Assembly (NCBI RefSeq): GCF_022385335.1
Contig: NZ_CP092431.1
Span: 9,300,001-9,364,000, forward strand
Source: Streptomyces deccanensis
GTDB lineage: Bacteria; Actinomycetota; Actinomycetes; Streptomycetales; Streptomycetaceae
Direction of reading: 5' to 3'
DNA: 64,000 nucleotides
Made by a program: the position numbers and the translations under genes. The notes under the pieces are model-generated. The model saw only the letters and a list, made by a program, of their open reading frames with translations, made no database searches and had not been told where the DNA came from. Below are positions 41,888 to 51,671 of this stretch, piece after piece (position 1 is the first letter of the stretch; every line of letters begins with the position of its first letter).

Positions 41888-42685
41888 CTACCGCGCGTGC
41901 GCGACCGCCCAGTCCACGGCGTGGTCCGCGACCGCCTCCCAGCCGGGCGCGGCGGGCAGCAGATGCGGCATCCCGGGGTACTCCTTGACCTCGGTGACCG
42001 TGTGCGACTTGTAGTGCTTGGCGTTGGACTGCTGCACCTTGGGCGGCATCAGATGGTCCTTCTCGCCCGAGACGAACAGCAGCGGCGGCCGGTCCTCGTT
42101 GTGGTAATTCACATAGGTGCTCTGGTGGCCGGGGCGCAGGGTGGCCAGGGCGCTGTCCCAGAAGATGCTGCCGGACGCGGGGACGGCGTACCGCTCGTAC
42201 AACGCCCTCGACTCCTCCTCGGGGAAGGTGTTGGTGAAGGCGTAGTGCCACTGCTCGAAAGTGAGGCCGACCGCGCGGTGTCGATTGGCGGGGTTCTTCA
42301 GCACCGGGAACGCCGACTTGATCTGGGTCAGCGGCAGTACGGCCACTCCCTCGGTGGGCGCCGAGTTGATCGCCACGCCGGCCGCGCCGAGGCCCCGGTC
42401 GAGGAGCAGTTGGACGAAGACGCCGCCGGCGGAGTGGCCGATGAGGATCGGCGGCCTGTCGAGACCCTGGACGACGGCGGCCAGGCTGTCCACGATCTGG
42501 GGGACCGTCACCTTCTCGATCGGGGTGGTGTCGGCGTTCAGCGACTCGACCTCCACCTCGAAGCCCGGGTAGGCCGGGGCGAGGACCCGGAAGCCGCGCT
42601 TCTCGTAGTGGGCGATCCAGTGCTCCCAGCTCCGGGGCGTCACCCAGAAGCCGTGGATCAGGACGATCGTGTCGGGACTGCTCAT
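41888..42685 (-). CDS. Alpha/beta hydrolase
   Basis: A 265-residue alpha/beta hydrolase. LIHGFWVTPRSWEHWI is the oxyanion region, LIGHSAGGVFVQ the nucleophile elbow (Ser), and GMPHLLPAAPGW carries the C-terminal His. No signal peptide. The sequence resembles haloperoxidase-like or esterase-like cytosolic hydrolases; the substrate is unknown. It is the second gene of a pair with the chloroperoxidase-like gene 40 bases upstream, each with its own ribosome site (GGAAGGA for this one). Confidence 0.87.
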   Translation of the reverse strand: MSSPDTIVLIHGFWVTPRSWEHWIAHYEKRGFRVLAPAYPGFEVEVESLNADTTPIEKVTVPQIVDSLAAVVQGLDRPPILIGHSAGGVFVQLLLDRGLGAAGVAINSAPTEGVAVLPLTQIKSAFPVLKNPANRHRAVGLTFEQWHYAFTNTFPEEESRALYERYAVPASGSIFWDSALATLRPGHQSTYVNYHNEDRPPLLFVSGEKDHLMPPKVQQSNAKHYKSHTVTEVKEYPGMPHLLPAAPGWEAVADHAVDWAVAHAR

Positions 42686-42725
42686 CGTTTTCCTTCCAGG
42701 AACCGGAACGAGGGGGACGGGACGC

Positions 42726-43550
42726 TCAGGAGCCCAGGAACTCCAGGAGATCCGCGCAGAGTTGGTCCTTGTGCGTGTCCGTGATGCCGTGCGGGGCTCC
42801 CGGGTAGACCTTCAGCGTCGCGTTCTTGATCCGGGCCGCCGACGCCCTGCCGCCCACCTCGAACGGCACGACCTGGTCGTCGTCGCCGTGGATGACGAGG
42901 GCGGGCACGTCGACGGCGTCGAGATCGGCGCGGAAGTCGGTGGCGGAGAAGGCCGCGACGCACTCGTAGGCGTTGCGGTGGCCGGACTGCAGGCCCTGGA
43001 GCCAGAACGCGTCCCGTACGCCCTGGGACACGTCGGCCCCGGGCCGGTTGTTGCCGAAGAACGGGCCGTCGGCGAGGTCCCGGTACAGCTGCGACCGGTC
43101 GGCGAGCGAGCCGGCGCGGATCGCGTCGAACACCTCGACGGGTACGCCGTCGGGGTTGTCGTCGGTCCTGAGCATGAACGGCGGCACGGCGGAGACCAGC
43201 ACCAGCTGCGCGACCCGCCCCGTGCCGTGTCGCCCCACGTAGCGGGCCACCTCGCCGCCGCCGGTGGAGAACCCGACGAGCGTGACGTCCCGCAGGTCGA
43301 GGGTGTCGATCAGGGTGGCGAGGTCGTCGGCGTAGGTGTTCATCTCGTTGCCGTGCCAGGTCTGGGTGGAGCGGCCGTGCCCGCGCCGGTCGTGCGCGAC
43401 GACGCGGTAGCCGTGCCTGGCCAGGAACAGCTGTTGTGCCTCCCAGCTGTCGGCGTTCAGGGGCCAGCCGTGACTGAGCACGACCGGGCGGCCCTGACCC
43501 CAGTCCTTGTAGAAGATCTGTGCCCCGTCGGCTGTGGTGACGTACGGCAT
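42726..43550 (-). CDS. Non-heme chloroperoxidase-type alpha/beta hydrolase
   Basis: A 274-residue protein of the cofactor-free haloperoxidase family. [37 protein letters not shown] (Ser nucleophile) and [12 protein letters not shown] (His) are family signatures. Such enzymes are esterases/perhydrolases that also form peracids, giving halogenation in vitro. ATG at 43550 follows GGGAGC; a longer frame to 43694 lacks homology. Cotranscribed with the next alpha/beta hydrolase. Confidence 0.89.
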   Translation of the reverse strand: MPYVTTADGAQIFYKDWGQGRPVVLSHGWPLNADSWEAQQLFLARHGYRVVAHDRRGHGRSTQTWHGNEMNTYADDLATLIDTLDLRDVTLVGFSTGGGEVARYVGRHGTGRVAQLVLVSAVPPFMLRTDDNPDGVPVEVFDAIRAGSLADRSQLYRDLADGPFFGNNRPGADVSQGVRDAFWLQGLQSGHRNAYECVAAFSATDFRADLDAVDVPALVIHGDDDQVVPFEVGGRASAARIKNATLKVYPGAPHGITDTHKDQLCADLLEFLGS

Positions 43551-43718
43551 GGGGTGCTCCCGTCTGCGGGCGTGTCCGACCCCCGCATCCTCCGGCGGGC
43601 CGGCACGGCGCCGAATCCTGTGGAACGCGTAGTCGTGACCGGGCGGTCCGCGCGGTCCGCCCCCCGTCACCGACGGTATGCCGGGGCCCTCCACCCCGCC
43701 ACACGCACCGCCTGCCGC

Positions 43719-46466
43719 CTAGAGCTCCGGGACGCGCGCCAGCTGCCGCCGGGAGGTGACGTCGAGCTTTCGGAAGATCTTGCGCAGGTGGTAGTCGACC
43801 GTGCTCGCGCTGATGAACAGCTGGGCGGCGATCTCGGCGTTGGTGGAGCCGGCCCCGGCGAGCCGGGCGATGGTCAGCTCCTGCGGGGTGAGGGCCCCGT
43901 CCGCTCCGGCCGGGCCACGGCGCGGATGCTCACCGGTCGCCGCCAACTCCCGTGCCGCGCGCGTCGCGTACCCCCGGGCCCGCATGGTGTCGAACATCGT
44001 CAGTGCCGTCCGCAGTTGTTCGCGCGCGGCCTTGCGGCGCTTGCGGCGGCGCAGCCACTCGCCGTAGAGGAGGTGCGCGACGGCGAGGTCGGCCCGGGTG
44101 GCGCCGCCGGAGAGCAGCGAGATCGCCTCGCGGTAGAGCGGATCGGCGTCGTTCGCGGGCGCGAGCAGGGCCCGGCAGCGGGCCAGCAGACCGAGCGCCC
44201 ACGGGGTGCCCGTGGCCGTCGCCCGGGACTCCAGGGTCCGCAGGGCCGTCGTGGCGAGGACCCGGTCGCCGCAGCGGACGGCCGCCTCGACCAGGTGGGG
44301 CAGGATCCGGGAGTGGCAGCCGATCGGGTCCTGGCCGACCAGCTCCTGGGTGAGGGTGCGGGCCCGCGCGTAGTCGCCGGAGCCCAGGGCGAGGATCGCC
44401 ATGCCGATACGGGCGATGGACTCCACCGCGCCGCTGCCCAGCCAGGTACCGGCCTCCATGGAGCCGCGCAGCACCGCTTCCAGCTCCTCGGTGTCCGCGT
44501 GCCAGGCGAGCAGTTCGGGGTGCCGGTAGAGCGCCCACATGTCGTCGGTGGCACCGATCGCCGCGCGGATCTGCGAGCCCTGGGCGTACAGATCGTCCGC
44601 GAGGGCCAGCTCACCGAGGTTGGTCTCGTGCATCACCGAGCAGTACAGGGCGCTGTCCAGCTCCAGCAGGGAGCCGGTTGCCCGGGCGATGTCGGCGGCC
44701 CGACGCGTGACCGCGCGCTGGGTCTCCTCGTCCCAGAGCATCATCGTCAGGGTGACGGCGGGCAGATACGCGCGGAGCACGTCGTGGTCCGAGGTGTCGG
44801 GGTCCCGCACCATCTCGTGGGCCCGCCGCATGTGGGGCACGGCCCGCTCGTAGCCGTCGGTGACGAGGACGGCGAAGGCGCGCAGCACCAGGTCGACACC
44901 GGTGGCGGGCGCCGTGCGCGGCAGCAGGTCGTCCACGGCCCGCGCGATGTCCGCCCATGTGGTGTCCCGGACGAGGTGCTCGGCGGTGATCGCGCTCCGC
45001 ACCGCCCGCAGCAGCGCCTCGCGGGCCGTCTCCGGGGCCCCGTCGGCGAGGGACCGCGCGGCGCGCAGACACAGCGCGGGCGCCGCCGCGAACCCGCCCG
45101 CGTCACCGAGGAACATCACCGCCTGGGCGCGCACCAGCAGGGCCCGGCCCCGGCCGACGTCGCCGAGCAGGGCCACGTCGATCGCGTCCAGCAGCGACTC
45201 CGCCTGGAGCGGCGCCCCCGCCGACAGCGCGGCCTCCGCCGCCGCCAGCAGCCGGCCGGCCCGCTCGACTTCCCCCGGGGTCAGCTCGGCGGCCCTGGTG
45301 AGGAAGGTGGCGCGGGCCGCGTGACCGCCGCGGGCGCCCGCCCGGTCCGCCGAGCGCTCCAGTTCGGCGGCCACCTTCTCGTCCGGCGCGAGGGCGGCCG
45401 CCGCCAGGTGCCAGGCCCGCCGGTCGGAGTCGGCCGGCCGGTCCGTCACCTCGGCCAGCGCCCGGTGGGCCCGCCCGCGCTCCACACTGGTGGCACCGCC
45501 GTACACCGCCGACCGCACCAGCGGATGCCGGAACTCGACGGCCGTGCGCAGCACCACCAGCCCCACCGCCTCGGCCGGCCCCGAATCCTCGGGGCCGATC
45601 CCGAACAGGCGCCCCGCGCTCGTGACATAGCCGAGGTCCCCGCCCGGCGCGGTCGCCGCCAGCAGCAGCCAGATCCGCGCCGCCATCGGCAGCTCGCGCA
45701 CCCTCCGTACGTAGTGCGCCTCCAACCGGCCGCCCACGGGCAGCGGTTCGGGCAGCGCCGACGAGCCGGAGAGCTGGTCGGCGGTCAACTCCTGCCCCAG
45801 GTCGGTCAGCGCGAGCGGATTCCCGGCGGTCGCGGCCACGATCCGCGCGCCCACGCGGGCGTCCAGCGGCCCGGTGACGGCCTCCCGCAGCAGCTCCAGG
45901 GCGAACGGCTCCTCCAGGCCGCCCACCTCGACGACCGGCAGTCCCGCCGGTGCCTCGAACCCGGTCCGGGCCGCGAACAGCAGCCCCACGCCTTCGGCGT
46001 GCATCCGCCGTCCCACGAAGGCGAGGACGCCCAGCGACTCCTCGTCGAGCCACTGCGCGTCGTCCACACAGGCCAGTACGGGCCGTCGCTTCGCGGCCTC
46101 CGCGAGCAGCGTCAGCGTGGCGAGGCCCACCAAAAACCGGTCGGCGGGCGGGCCGTCGGCCAGCCCGCACGCCACCCTGAGCGCCTCGTGCTGCGACGGC
46201 GGCAGCCCACCGGGCTCCTTCAGCTCGTCCAGGAACGGCACGAGGAGCCGCTGCAGCGCCGCGAACGGGAACGTCGCCTCGGACTCCACGCCCGCCACGC
46301 GCAACACCCGCAGATCGGCCGCCTCCCGGCCCGCGTGATCGAGGAGCACCGTCTTCCCGATCCCGGCGTCGCCCCGTAACAGCACGACCCCGCTCAGTCC
46401 CCGCCGCACCTCTGCCACCAGCTGTTCGAGCCGCTCACGTTCCCTGCCCCGCCCCTTGAGAACCAC
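43719..46466 (-). CDS. Large ATPase LuxR-family (LAL) regulator with TTA codon
   Basis: A regulator of about 915 residues. Near the N-terminus is Walker [12 protein letters not shown] and later Walker [14 protein letters not shown]; a long helical TPR-like middle follows, and the C-terminal LuxR helix-turn-helix spans the last 65 residues ([40 protein letters not shown]). LAL proteins activate secondary-metabolite and sugar genes in response to ATP and a ligand. Leu codon about 30 is TTA (46377-46379), making translation depend on the bldA tRNA. The start is uncertain: GTG at 46466 is used here, with TTG at 46538 the longest option. Confidence 0.9.
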   Translation of the reverse strand: MVLKGRGRERERLEQLVAEVRRGLSGVVLLRGDAGIGKTVLLDHAGREAADLRVLRVAGVESEATFPFAALQRLLVPFLDELKEPGGLPPSQHEALRVACGLADGPPADRFLVGLATLTLLAEAAKRRPVLACVDDAQWLDEESLGVLAFVGRRMHAEGVGLLFAARTGFEAPAGLPVVEVGGLEEPFALELLREAVTGPLDARVGARIVAATAGNPLALTDLGQELTADQLSGSSALPEPLPVGGRLEAHYVRRVRELPMAARIWLLLAATAPGGDLGYVTSAGRLFGIGPEDSGPAEAVGLVVLRTAVEFRHPLVRSAVYGGATSVERGRAHRALAEVTDRPADSDRRAWHLAAAALAPDEKVAAELERSADRAGARGGHAARATFLTRAAELTPGEVERAGRLLAAAEAALSAGAPLQAESLLDAIDVALLGDVGRGRALLVRAQAVMFLGDAGGFAAAPALCLRAARSLADGAPETAREALLRAVRSAITAEHLVRDTTWADIARAVDDLLPRTAPATGVDLVLRAFAVLVTDGYERAVPHMRRAHEMVRDPDTSDHDVLRAYLPAVTLTMMLWDEETQRAVTRRAADIARATGSLLELDSALYCSVMHETNLGELALADDLYAQGSQIRAAIGATDDMWALYRHPELLAWHADTEELEAVLRGSMEAGTWLGSGAVESIARIGMAILALGSGDYARARTLTQELVGQDPIGCHSRILPHLVEAAVRCGDRVLATTALRTLESRATATGTPWALGLLARCRALLAPANDADPLYREAISLLSGGATRADLAVAHLLYGEWLRRRKRRKAAREQLRTALTMFDTMRARGYATRAARELAATGEHPRRGPAGADGALTPQELTIARLAGAGSTNAEIAAQLFISASTVDYHLRKIFRKLDVTSRRQLARVPEL

Positions 46467-46744
46467 GACGCCGACGCCCTTCGAACAGGGGCCCTTTGTG
46501 CAGGCCGTATGAGGTTCTGGTGAAGCCGCCCCATTCAATCAGCGCGCGGCCGGGCGTACTTGGGCTTCGGGCGAGAGCGGTACGGAGGGATCGCACCGTG
46601 ACGGATGAGGCCGCGCGTTCAACCGAACGGTTGAAGGGATCGGCGGCTTACGGGCGACGCGCGGCGGACACCGCCGGTCACAGACTTGCGTTGCCGCGGC
46701 GGCGGCACGCCCGATGGATCAGCCCGGAAAGGACCTTCCCCCAC

Positions 46745-47878
46745 ATGGCCAGCAGCTTCAGCAGGCGACGCATCCTCACCACCGGCGCGGGCGTCGCGCT
46801 CGGCGGCATCGTCGCGACCGGCGCGGCCCACGCGTCGCCGGCCGGTTCCCGAACGGCGTCGCCGGGCGCCGAGGAGACCCGCTCCCTCGACGAGCTGTAC
46901 CGCGACGCGGTCGCCGAGGGCGGCAGGCTCGTCATCTACGCGGGCGGCGACACCGCCACCCAGCAGGACGCCACGGCCCAGGCCTTCCGCGCCCGCTTCC
47001 CGGACATCGACCTGACGATGGTCGTGGACTACAGCAAGTACCACGACGTCCGCGTCGACAACCAGCTCGCGACCGACACCCTGGTCCCCGACGTCGTCCA
47101 GCTCCAGACGCTCCAGGACTTCACCCGCTGGAAGCGCCAGGGCAAGCTGCTGCCCTACAAGCCCGCCGGCTTCTCCCAGCTGTACAAGGACTTCCGGGAC
47201 CCGCAGGGCGCCTGGACGGCCGTCCGGGTCATCGCTTTCAGCTACATGTACGGCGTCGAGGCCGTCGGCGGCAACGCGCCCAAGTCGCCGCAGGAGCTGG
47301 TCGACCCGCGCTGGAAGGGCGCCATCGCCTCCTCCTACCCGCACGACGACGACGCGGTGCTGTACCTCTTCTCCCTCTACCAGGAGGCCTACGGCTGGGA
47401 CTGGATCGCGAAGTTCGCCGCCCAGCAGCCGCAGTTCAACCGCGGTTCGCACAGCCCGGGTGTCGCGGTCAACGCCAAGCAGAAGGCCATCGGCGTCGGC
47501 GGGTCCGGCTCGCTGACCGCGCCCGCCACGGCCCCGACGCGCTTCGCGGTCGCCGACGGCCACCCCTTCATGGCCTGGGGCCAGCGGGCCGCGATCCTCC
47601 GGAAGGCCGCCCACCCCACCGCCGCCAAGCTGTACCTCAACTGGGCCCTGTCCGCCGAACGCCAGCAGGGCTCCGGCTGGTCCGTCCGCACCGACATCAC
47701 GCCCGCCGGCGGCCTGGCGCCCATCTGGACCTACCGGAACGCGCACCTCGACGGCTTCCCCCGCTTCATGGAGGACCGCGCCCAGGTCGAGCGCTGGAAG
47801 CAGACCTTCGCCCTCTACTTCGGCGAGGTCAAGGGCGACCCGACACCGGGCTTCCTGGGGCTGCACCCCGGGCGGTGA
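46745..47878 (+). CDS. Orphan Tat-exported solute-binding protein (ABC Fe3+-type family)
   Basis: A 377-residue extracytoplasmic binding protein with Tat signal SRRRILTTGAGVALGG and an AHASPAG cleavage site; no lipobox, so it is released or wall-associated. GGRLVIYAGGDTATQQDATA and LVDPRWKGAIASSYPHDDDA resemble iron/thiamine-type ABC binding proteins (SBP_bac_6/11). No permease or ATPase gene is adjacent. A two-component system starts 85 bases downstream on the same strand, so the protein may feed a signal to that kinase. ATG at 46745 has AAGGA about 12 bases upstream. Confidence 0.85.
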   Translation: MASSFSRRRILTTGAGVALGGIVATGAAHASPAGSRTASPGAEETRSLDELYRDAVAEGGRLVIYAGGDTATQQDATAQAFRARFPDIDLTMVVDYSKYHDVRVDNQLATDTLVPDVVQLQTLQDFTRWKRQGKLLPYKPAGFSQLYKDFRDPQGAWTAVRVIAFSYMYGVEAVGGNAPKSPQELVDPRWKGAIASSYPHDDDAVLYLFSLYQEAYGWDWIAKFAAQQPQFNRGSHSPGVAVNAKQKAIGVGGSGSLTAPATAPTRFAVADGHPFMAWGQRAAILRKAAHPTAAKLYLNWALSAERQQGSGWSVRTDITPAGGLAPIWTYRNAHLDGFPRFMEDRAQVERWKQTFALYFGEVKGDPTPGFLGLHPGR

Positions 47879-47963
47879 CCCCCGCCGGGCACGGCGGGCA
47901 CGGCGAACCTCTTTACCCCTGTCACACGCGTCACGGCCTACACTCGGCTGGCCCCGCCAGCCC

Positions 47964-49208
47964 GTGCCCGTCCGGACCGTCGCAGAGGGAATCGCCGCCG
48001 CCGTGCCCGCCATCGCCGCCCCCGCCGTCCCGCGCCGAGCTTTACCGCCGCTTCGGCGGTTGCCGGACCTGCTGTTCCTGACCGTCGCCGTCGGCGGAGC
48101 CGTCCGCCTCGCCGACCTGAACTCCGCGCTGTGCTGGGAACTGGTCCCGCTCGTCGCGCTGTTGGCGGTCGGGTACGTGGCCGGCCTCGCCCTCTGGGAC
48201 CGGCTGGGCCGGTGGGGCCGCCCGCTGTGGCTCGGCGCGCTGCTGGCGCTGTGGTGCCGGGTCTCCTGGGAGATGCCGGCCCCGGCCGCCACCGCCTACA
48301 CCTGGCTGGTGCTCCCGCTCGCGATCCTCGCCCTGCGCATGTTCACGGGCCGTACGGCGGTCGCCGTAGTCGGCGTGATCACCGTGCCGCTCGTCCTGCT
48401 GATCGTCCGGACCTCCGGAACCGTCCATCCCGAACAGCTCCTCCCACCGGTCGCCGCACTGTGGACCACGGTCGCCCTGTACCGCGCCCAGCAGCGTCTT
48501 CTCGGCGAACTGCGGCGCACCCGGGCCGAGTTGGCGCGGAACCAGCGTGAGGCGGGCCGGCTCGCCGAGCGCGCCCGGATCGCCCGCGACCTGCACGACA
48601 CGCTCGCCCAGGAACTCGCCGGCAGCCGCATGCTCCTCCAGGCCGCCGACCGCGACTGGGACCGGCGCCCCGACCTCGCCAGGACCCAGGTCCGTACGGT
48701 CGTGGACACGCTCGGCGCCAACCTCGCCGAGACCCGCACCATCATCAGCGACCTCACCCCGCCCGCGCTGGAGCACGACGACCTCACCACCGCCCTGCGC
48801 ACCCTTTGCGCCCGTGACACCGCCGCACCCTCGCGGGTGGTGTTCCGCACCGAGGGCGAACCGGGCCACCTGCCCCGCGACCGGGCCGCCGCCCTGCTCC
48901 GCGTCGCCCAGGGGCTGCTGGCCAACGCCTGCGAGCACGCGCGCGCCCGGCACGTCTGGGTCACCCTCGACCACCGCGACGACCGGGCCGTCACCGTCGA
49001 GGTACGGGACGACGGCGTGGGCTTCGACGCGGCGGTGGCGGCGCCGCAGCCGGGCTGCCGCGGCCTCGGCCTGACCGCGGGCCGGGAGCGGCTGGGCGCC
49101 CTCGGCGGCTCGCTCACCGTCCGCAGCGCACCCGGTCGCGGCACCCTGGCCCGCGCCACCCTCCCCGTGGACACCCTCGCCCTCGCGGGCCCGGCGGGCA
49201 GCCGGTGA
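47964..49208 (+). CDS. NarL-type sensor histidine kinase with TTA codon
   Basis: A 414-residue kinase with about five N-terminal membrane helices (residues 35-165) and no large external domain. HisKA_3 motif RIARDLHDTLAQELAG carries the phospho-acceptor His (about 211), and the ATPase domain includes NACEHARARHVWV and DDGVGFD. Codon 27 is TTA (48042-48044), so expression probably requires bldA. GTG at 47964 or 48003 may be the start; both lie before the TTA codon. It overlaps the response regulator gene by GTGA. Confidence 0.89.
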   Translation: MPVRTVAEGIAAAVPAIAAPAVPRRALPPLRRLPDLLFLTVAVGGAVRLADLNSALCWELVPLVALLAVGYVAGLALWDRLGRWGRPLWLGALLALWCRVSWEMPAPAATAYTWLVLPLAILALRMFTGRTAVAVVGVITVPLVLLIVRTSGTVHPEQLLPPVAALWTTVALYRAQQRLLGELRRTRAELARNQREAGRLAERARIARDLHDTLAQELAGSRMLLQAADRDWDRRPDLARTQVRTVVDTLGANLAETRTIISDLTPPALEHDDLTTALRTLCARDTAAPSRVVFRTEGEPGHLPRDRAAALLRVAQGLLANACEHARARHVWVTLDHRDDRAVTVEVRDDGVGFDAAVAAPQPGCRGLGLTAGRERLGALGGSLTVRSAPGRGTLARATLPVDTLALAGPAGSR

Positions 49209-49870
49209 CCGGCCCGGACGGCAGCGCGCTGCGGGTCCTGATCGTCGACGACCACGTGGTCGTACGCGCCGGACTGCGCGCCCTGCTCACCGGCGAACCC
49301 GGCTTCGACGTGGTCGGTGAGACCGGCGACGGCGAGGAGGCCGTCCACCTCACCGCGCGACTGCGCCCCGACGTGGTGCTGATGGACCTCCGGCTGACCG
49401 ACGACACGGCCCCCGGCCCCCGGGCCGACGGCCTCGCCGCCACCCGGCGGATCGCCGCCGAGACCCCCGGCAGCCGGGTCGTCGTCCTGACCAGCTCCGG
49501 GACGCGGGGCGATGTCGTCCGGGCGATGGAGGCGGGCGCCCGCGGCTACGTCCTCAAGGCCGGACCACCGGAGGAACTGTTCCGTGCCGTGCGCGCCGCC
49601 GCGGCCGGCGGTACGGGGCTGGCCCCGGAGGCGGCCGGACAGCTGGCCGGGCACCTGGCCGACCCGGGGACCGTCCTGAGCGACCGGGAGATCGAGGTCG
49701 TACGCCTGCTGGCGCTGGGCCACAGCAATCGCTCCATCGCCGCCTCCCTCTTCCTCTCCGAGGCCACCGTCAAGACCCATCTGGTCCGCGTCTACCGCAA
49801 GCTCGGCACCGAGAACCGGGCGAGCACGGTCTCCGAGGCGGTCCGGCGGGGGCTCCTGGAACTGGGCTGA
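49205..49870 (+). CDS. NarL-family response regulator
   Basis: A 221-residue response regulator. The receiver domain has IVDDH at the N-terminus and the phospho-acceptor Asp (about residue 61) in VVLMDLRL, with LTSSG and VLKAG as the Thr/Ser and Lys switch residues. The LuxR output domain spans about 155-215 (LSDREIEVVRLLALGHSNRS, ATVKTHLVRVYRKLG). Start GTG overlaps the kinase stop (GTGA), so the two are translationally coupled partners. Confidence 0.92.
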   Translation: MTGPDGSALRVLIVDDHVVVRAGLRALLTGEPGFDVVGETGDGEEAVHLTARLRPDVVLMDLRLTDDTAPGPRADGLAATRRIAAETPGSRVVVLTSSGTRGDVVRAMEAGARGYVLKAGPPEELFRAVRAAAAGGTGLAPEAAGQLAGHLADPGTVLSDREIEVVRLLALGHSNRSIAASLFLSEATVKTHLVRVYRKLGTENRASTVSEAVRRGLLELG

Positions 49871-49886
49871 GGCGGCGCGAGGCCGG

Positions 49887-50681
49887 TCAGTGGGCGCCCA
49901 TCGGCTCGAACTCCGTGCCGCACGGGCCCGCTCCCACGCTCTCCGCGAGGGCCACGGGGGCGCCGCTCATCGTCAGCGTCTCGTAGTAGCGGCCGATGCG
50001 TTCGGCGGAGCGGCCCACGTAGTGGCCGATGAAGGAACGGCGGAAGCGGTCCGTGGTGCGGTTGGGCTGGGAGCCGTGGACCAGGCTGCCGTTGAAGAAC
50101 AGGACGTCGCCCGGGGCCATGTCGACGGGCACGGGGGTCAGACCGGGCGGCGGCGGGACGTACTCGCGGGCGAACGACAGCTCCGCGTCCGCGACCTCCG
50201 GGCAGAACACATCCATCCGGTGCGTGCCCGGCACGACCTCCAGACCGCCGTTGTCCCGGTCGATCACGTCGCAGGCGATCCACGCGGCCACACACGTGCC
50301 CGGCTCGACCCGCAGATAGAAGTTGTCCTGGTGCAGCGCCTGCCCCCGGGCCCCCGGCGGCTTGAAGTAGAACATGCTCTGCGCGGCCAGGACCTCCTCC
50401 CCGAGCAGCCCTTCCAGGATCTCCCGCAGCCGGGTGTCGAGCAGGACCCGCAGCGACAGGTCGTCGATGCGGTGCGGGTGCATCACCCGGGGGTAGACAT
50501 GCAGCGGGTCCACCGGCCCGTCGGCCGGGGCCGGGCGGGGCTGGAAGTGGCCCGGGATCGGCCCGCCGGCCCGCAGCGCCGCGAACCGGTCGCACAACTG
50601 CTCGATCTCGGCGGGCGGGAACAGCCCCCGCACCACCACGAAGCCGTTCTCCTCGAACTCCGACTTGTCCGTGACTGTCAT
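49887..50681 (-). CDS. Phytanoyl-CoA dioxygenase (PhyH) family Fe/2-oxoglutarate enzyme
   Basis: A 264-residue PhyH-family oxygenase. Metal ligands are visible as HQDNFY (His and Asp) and a later VHGSQPN (His), and the 2-oxoglutarate Arg is in the following NRTTDRFRRSFI. VPGTHRMD is a typical block. The enzyme hydroxylates a small molecule using 2-oxoglutarate and oxygen; the substrate is unknown. ATG at 50681 follows GAAGGGAAG. It diverges from an AraC regulator with a 69-base gap, so it is likely that regulator's target. Confidence 0.9.
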   Translation of the reverse strand: MTVTDKSEFEENGFVVVRGLFPPAEIEQLCDRFAALRAGGPIPGHFQPRPAPADGPVDPLHVYPRVMHPHRIDDLSLRVLLDTRLREILEGLLGEEVLAAQSMFYFKPPGARGQALHQDNFYLRVEPGTCVAAWIACDVIDRDNGGLEVVPGTHRMDVFCPEVADAELSFAREYVPPPPGLTPVPVDMAPGDVLFFNGSLVHGSQPNRTTDRFRRSFIGHYVGRSAERIGRYYETLTMSGAPVALAESVGAGPCGTEFEPMGAH

Positions 50682-50750
50682 CCGCGCTTCCCTTCTCGGC
50701 GTCGTCCCTGTGCTCCAAGCTAGGTTGGAGCGCCTTTCGGGAGGATGCCT

Positions 50751-51656
50751 GTGCGTGCTGACAACCTGCCTGACACTGCTGCGTCCGACAATCCCTCGCC
50801 GGACCAGGTGATCATCGGCCGCTTCGACCAGCGGCCGCCCTACGCCGTGCACCGGCCACGCGGCGCGGACAGCTGGCTGTACACCTGGACCACGGGCGGC
50901 GGCGGTCTGCTGCGGCAGGGCTCGACCCGTAGCCCGGCGGGCCCCGGCGACCTGGTGGTCCTCGGACCGGGCGTGCCGCAGCACTACACCGTCCGGCCCG
51001 GCGCCGACCACTGGGCGTTCTGGTGGGTGCACTGCCGGGCCCGGCCCTCCTGGACGGCCCGGCTGCGCCCGTACGGGAGCGCCGACCGGCTCTACGCCCT
51101 GCCCCCGGCCTCCGCGGGCGTCCGGGAACGCGTCGACACGGCCTTCCGCCGGATGCTCGCCGACGCCCGCTGGACCGGCGAGGGCGCGCCGCCGACGCCG
51201 GGCGCCGTCCCGTCCGGTGAGGAGGTCGCCGTCGCGCACGGCACCGCCGCCCGTGAACTCGCCCTGTGCTCACTGGAGGAGGTGGTTCTGCTGACCGCCG
51301 CTCGGGCGGAGCCCCGCCGGTCGGGGGTCGACCCGAGGATCCGCCGGGCCGAGGACCTGATCGCGGCGGACCCCGCCGCTCCGCACACCGTCCGCTCCCT
51401 CGCCGAGCGGGTCTCCCTCTCCCCGTCCCGCTTCGCGCACCTCTTCACCGAGCAGCTCGGCCACTCCCCGATGCGGGCTCTGAGCCAGGCCCGACTGCTG
51501 CACGCCGCCCGGCTCCTGGAGGCCACCGGACTTCCGGTGGAGCGCGTGGCCGCCGCCTCCGGGTTCGCCAGCCCGTTCCACTTCAGCAGGGTGTTCCGGC
51601 AGCGCTACGGGGTGCCGCCAGGGGAGTACAGACAGCGTCTGCGCGACGGCGGCTGA
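50751..51656 (+). CDS. AraC-family regulator
   Basis: A regulator of about 301 residues with an N-terminal cupin-like domain (AGPGDLVVLGPGVPQHYTV) and a C-terminal double helix-turn-helix (VRSLAERVSLSPSRFAHLF, then VERVAAASGFASPFHFSRVF). GTG at 50751 is preferred over ATG at 50745 because GGGAGG abuts that ATG directly but lies 6 bases from the GTG. The cupin suggests a sugar or small ligand. It likely activates the divergent PhyH gene, and perhaps the convergent transporter 15 bases past its end is independent. Confidence 0.88.
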   Translation: MRADNLPDTAASDNPSPDQVIIGRFDQRPPYAVHRPRGADSWLYTWTTGGGGLLRQGSTRSPAGPGDLVVLGPGVPQHYTVRPGADHWAFWWVHCRARPSWTARLRPYGSADRLYALPPASAGVRERVDTAFRRMLADARWTGEGAPPTPGAVPSGEEVAVAHGTAARELALCSLEEVVLLTAARAEPRRSGVDPRIRRAEDLIAADPAAPHTVRSLAERVSLSPSRFAHLFTEQLGHSPMRALSQARLLHAARLLEATGLPVERVAAASGFASPFHFSRVFRQRYGVPPGEYRQRLRDGG

Positions 51657-51671
51657 GCGGAATCCCGCCGG

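Noticed and set aside
42669..46379. 1236-residue plus-strand open frame
   Set aside because: Antisense of the LuxR-type ATPase and the chloroperoxidase gene; low-complexity Arg/Gly/His-rich product without domains.
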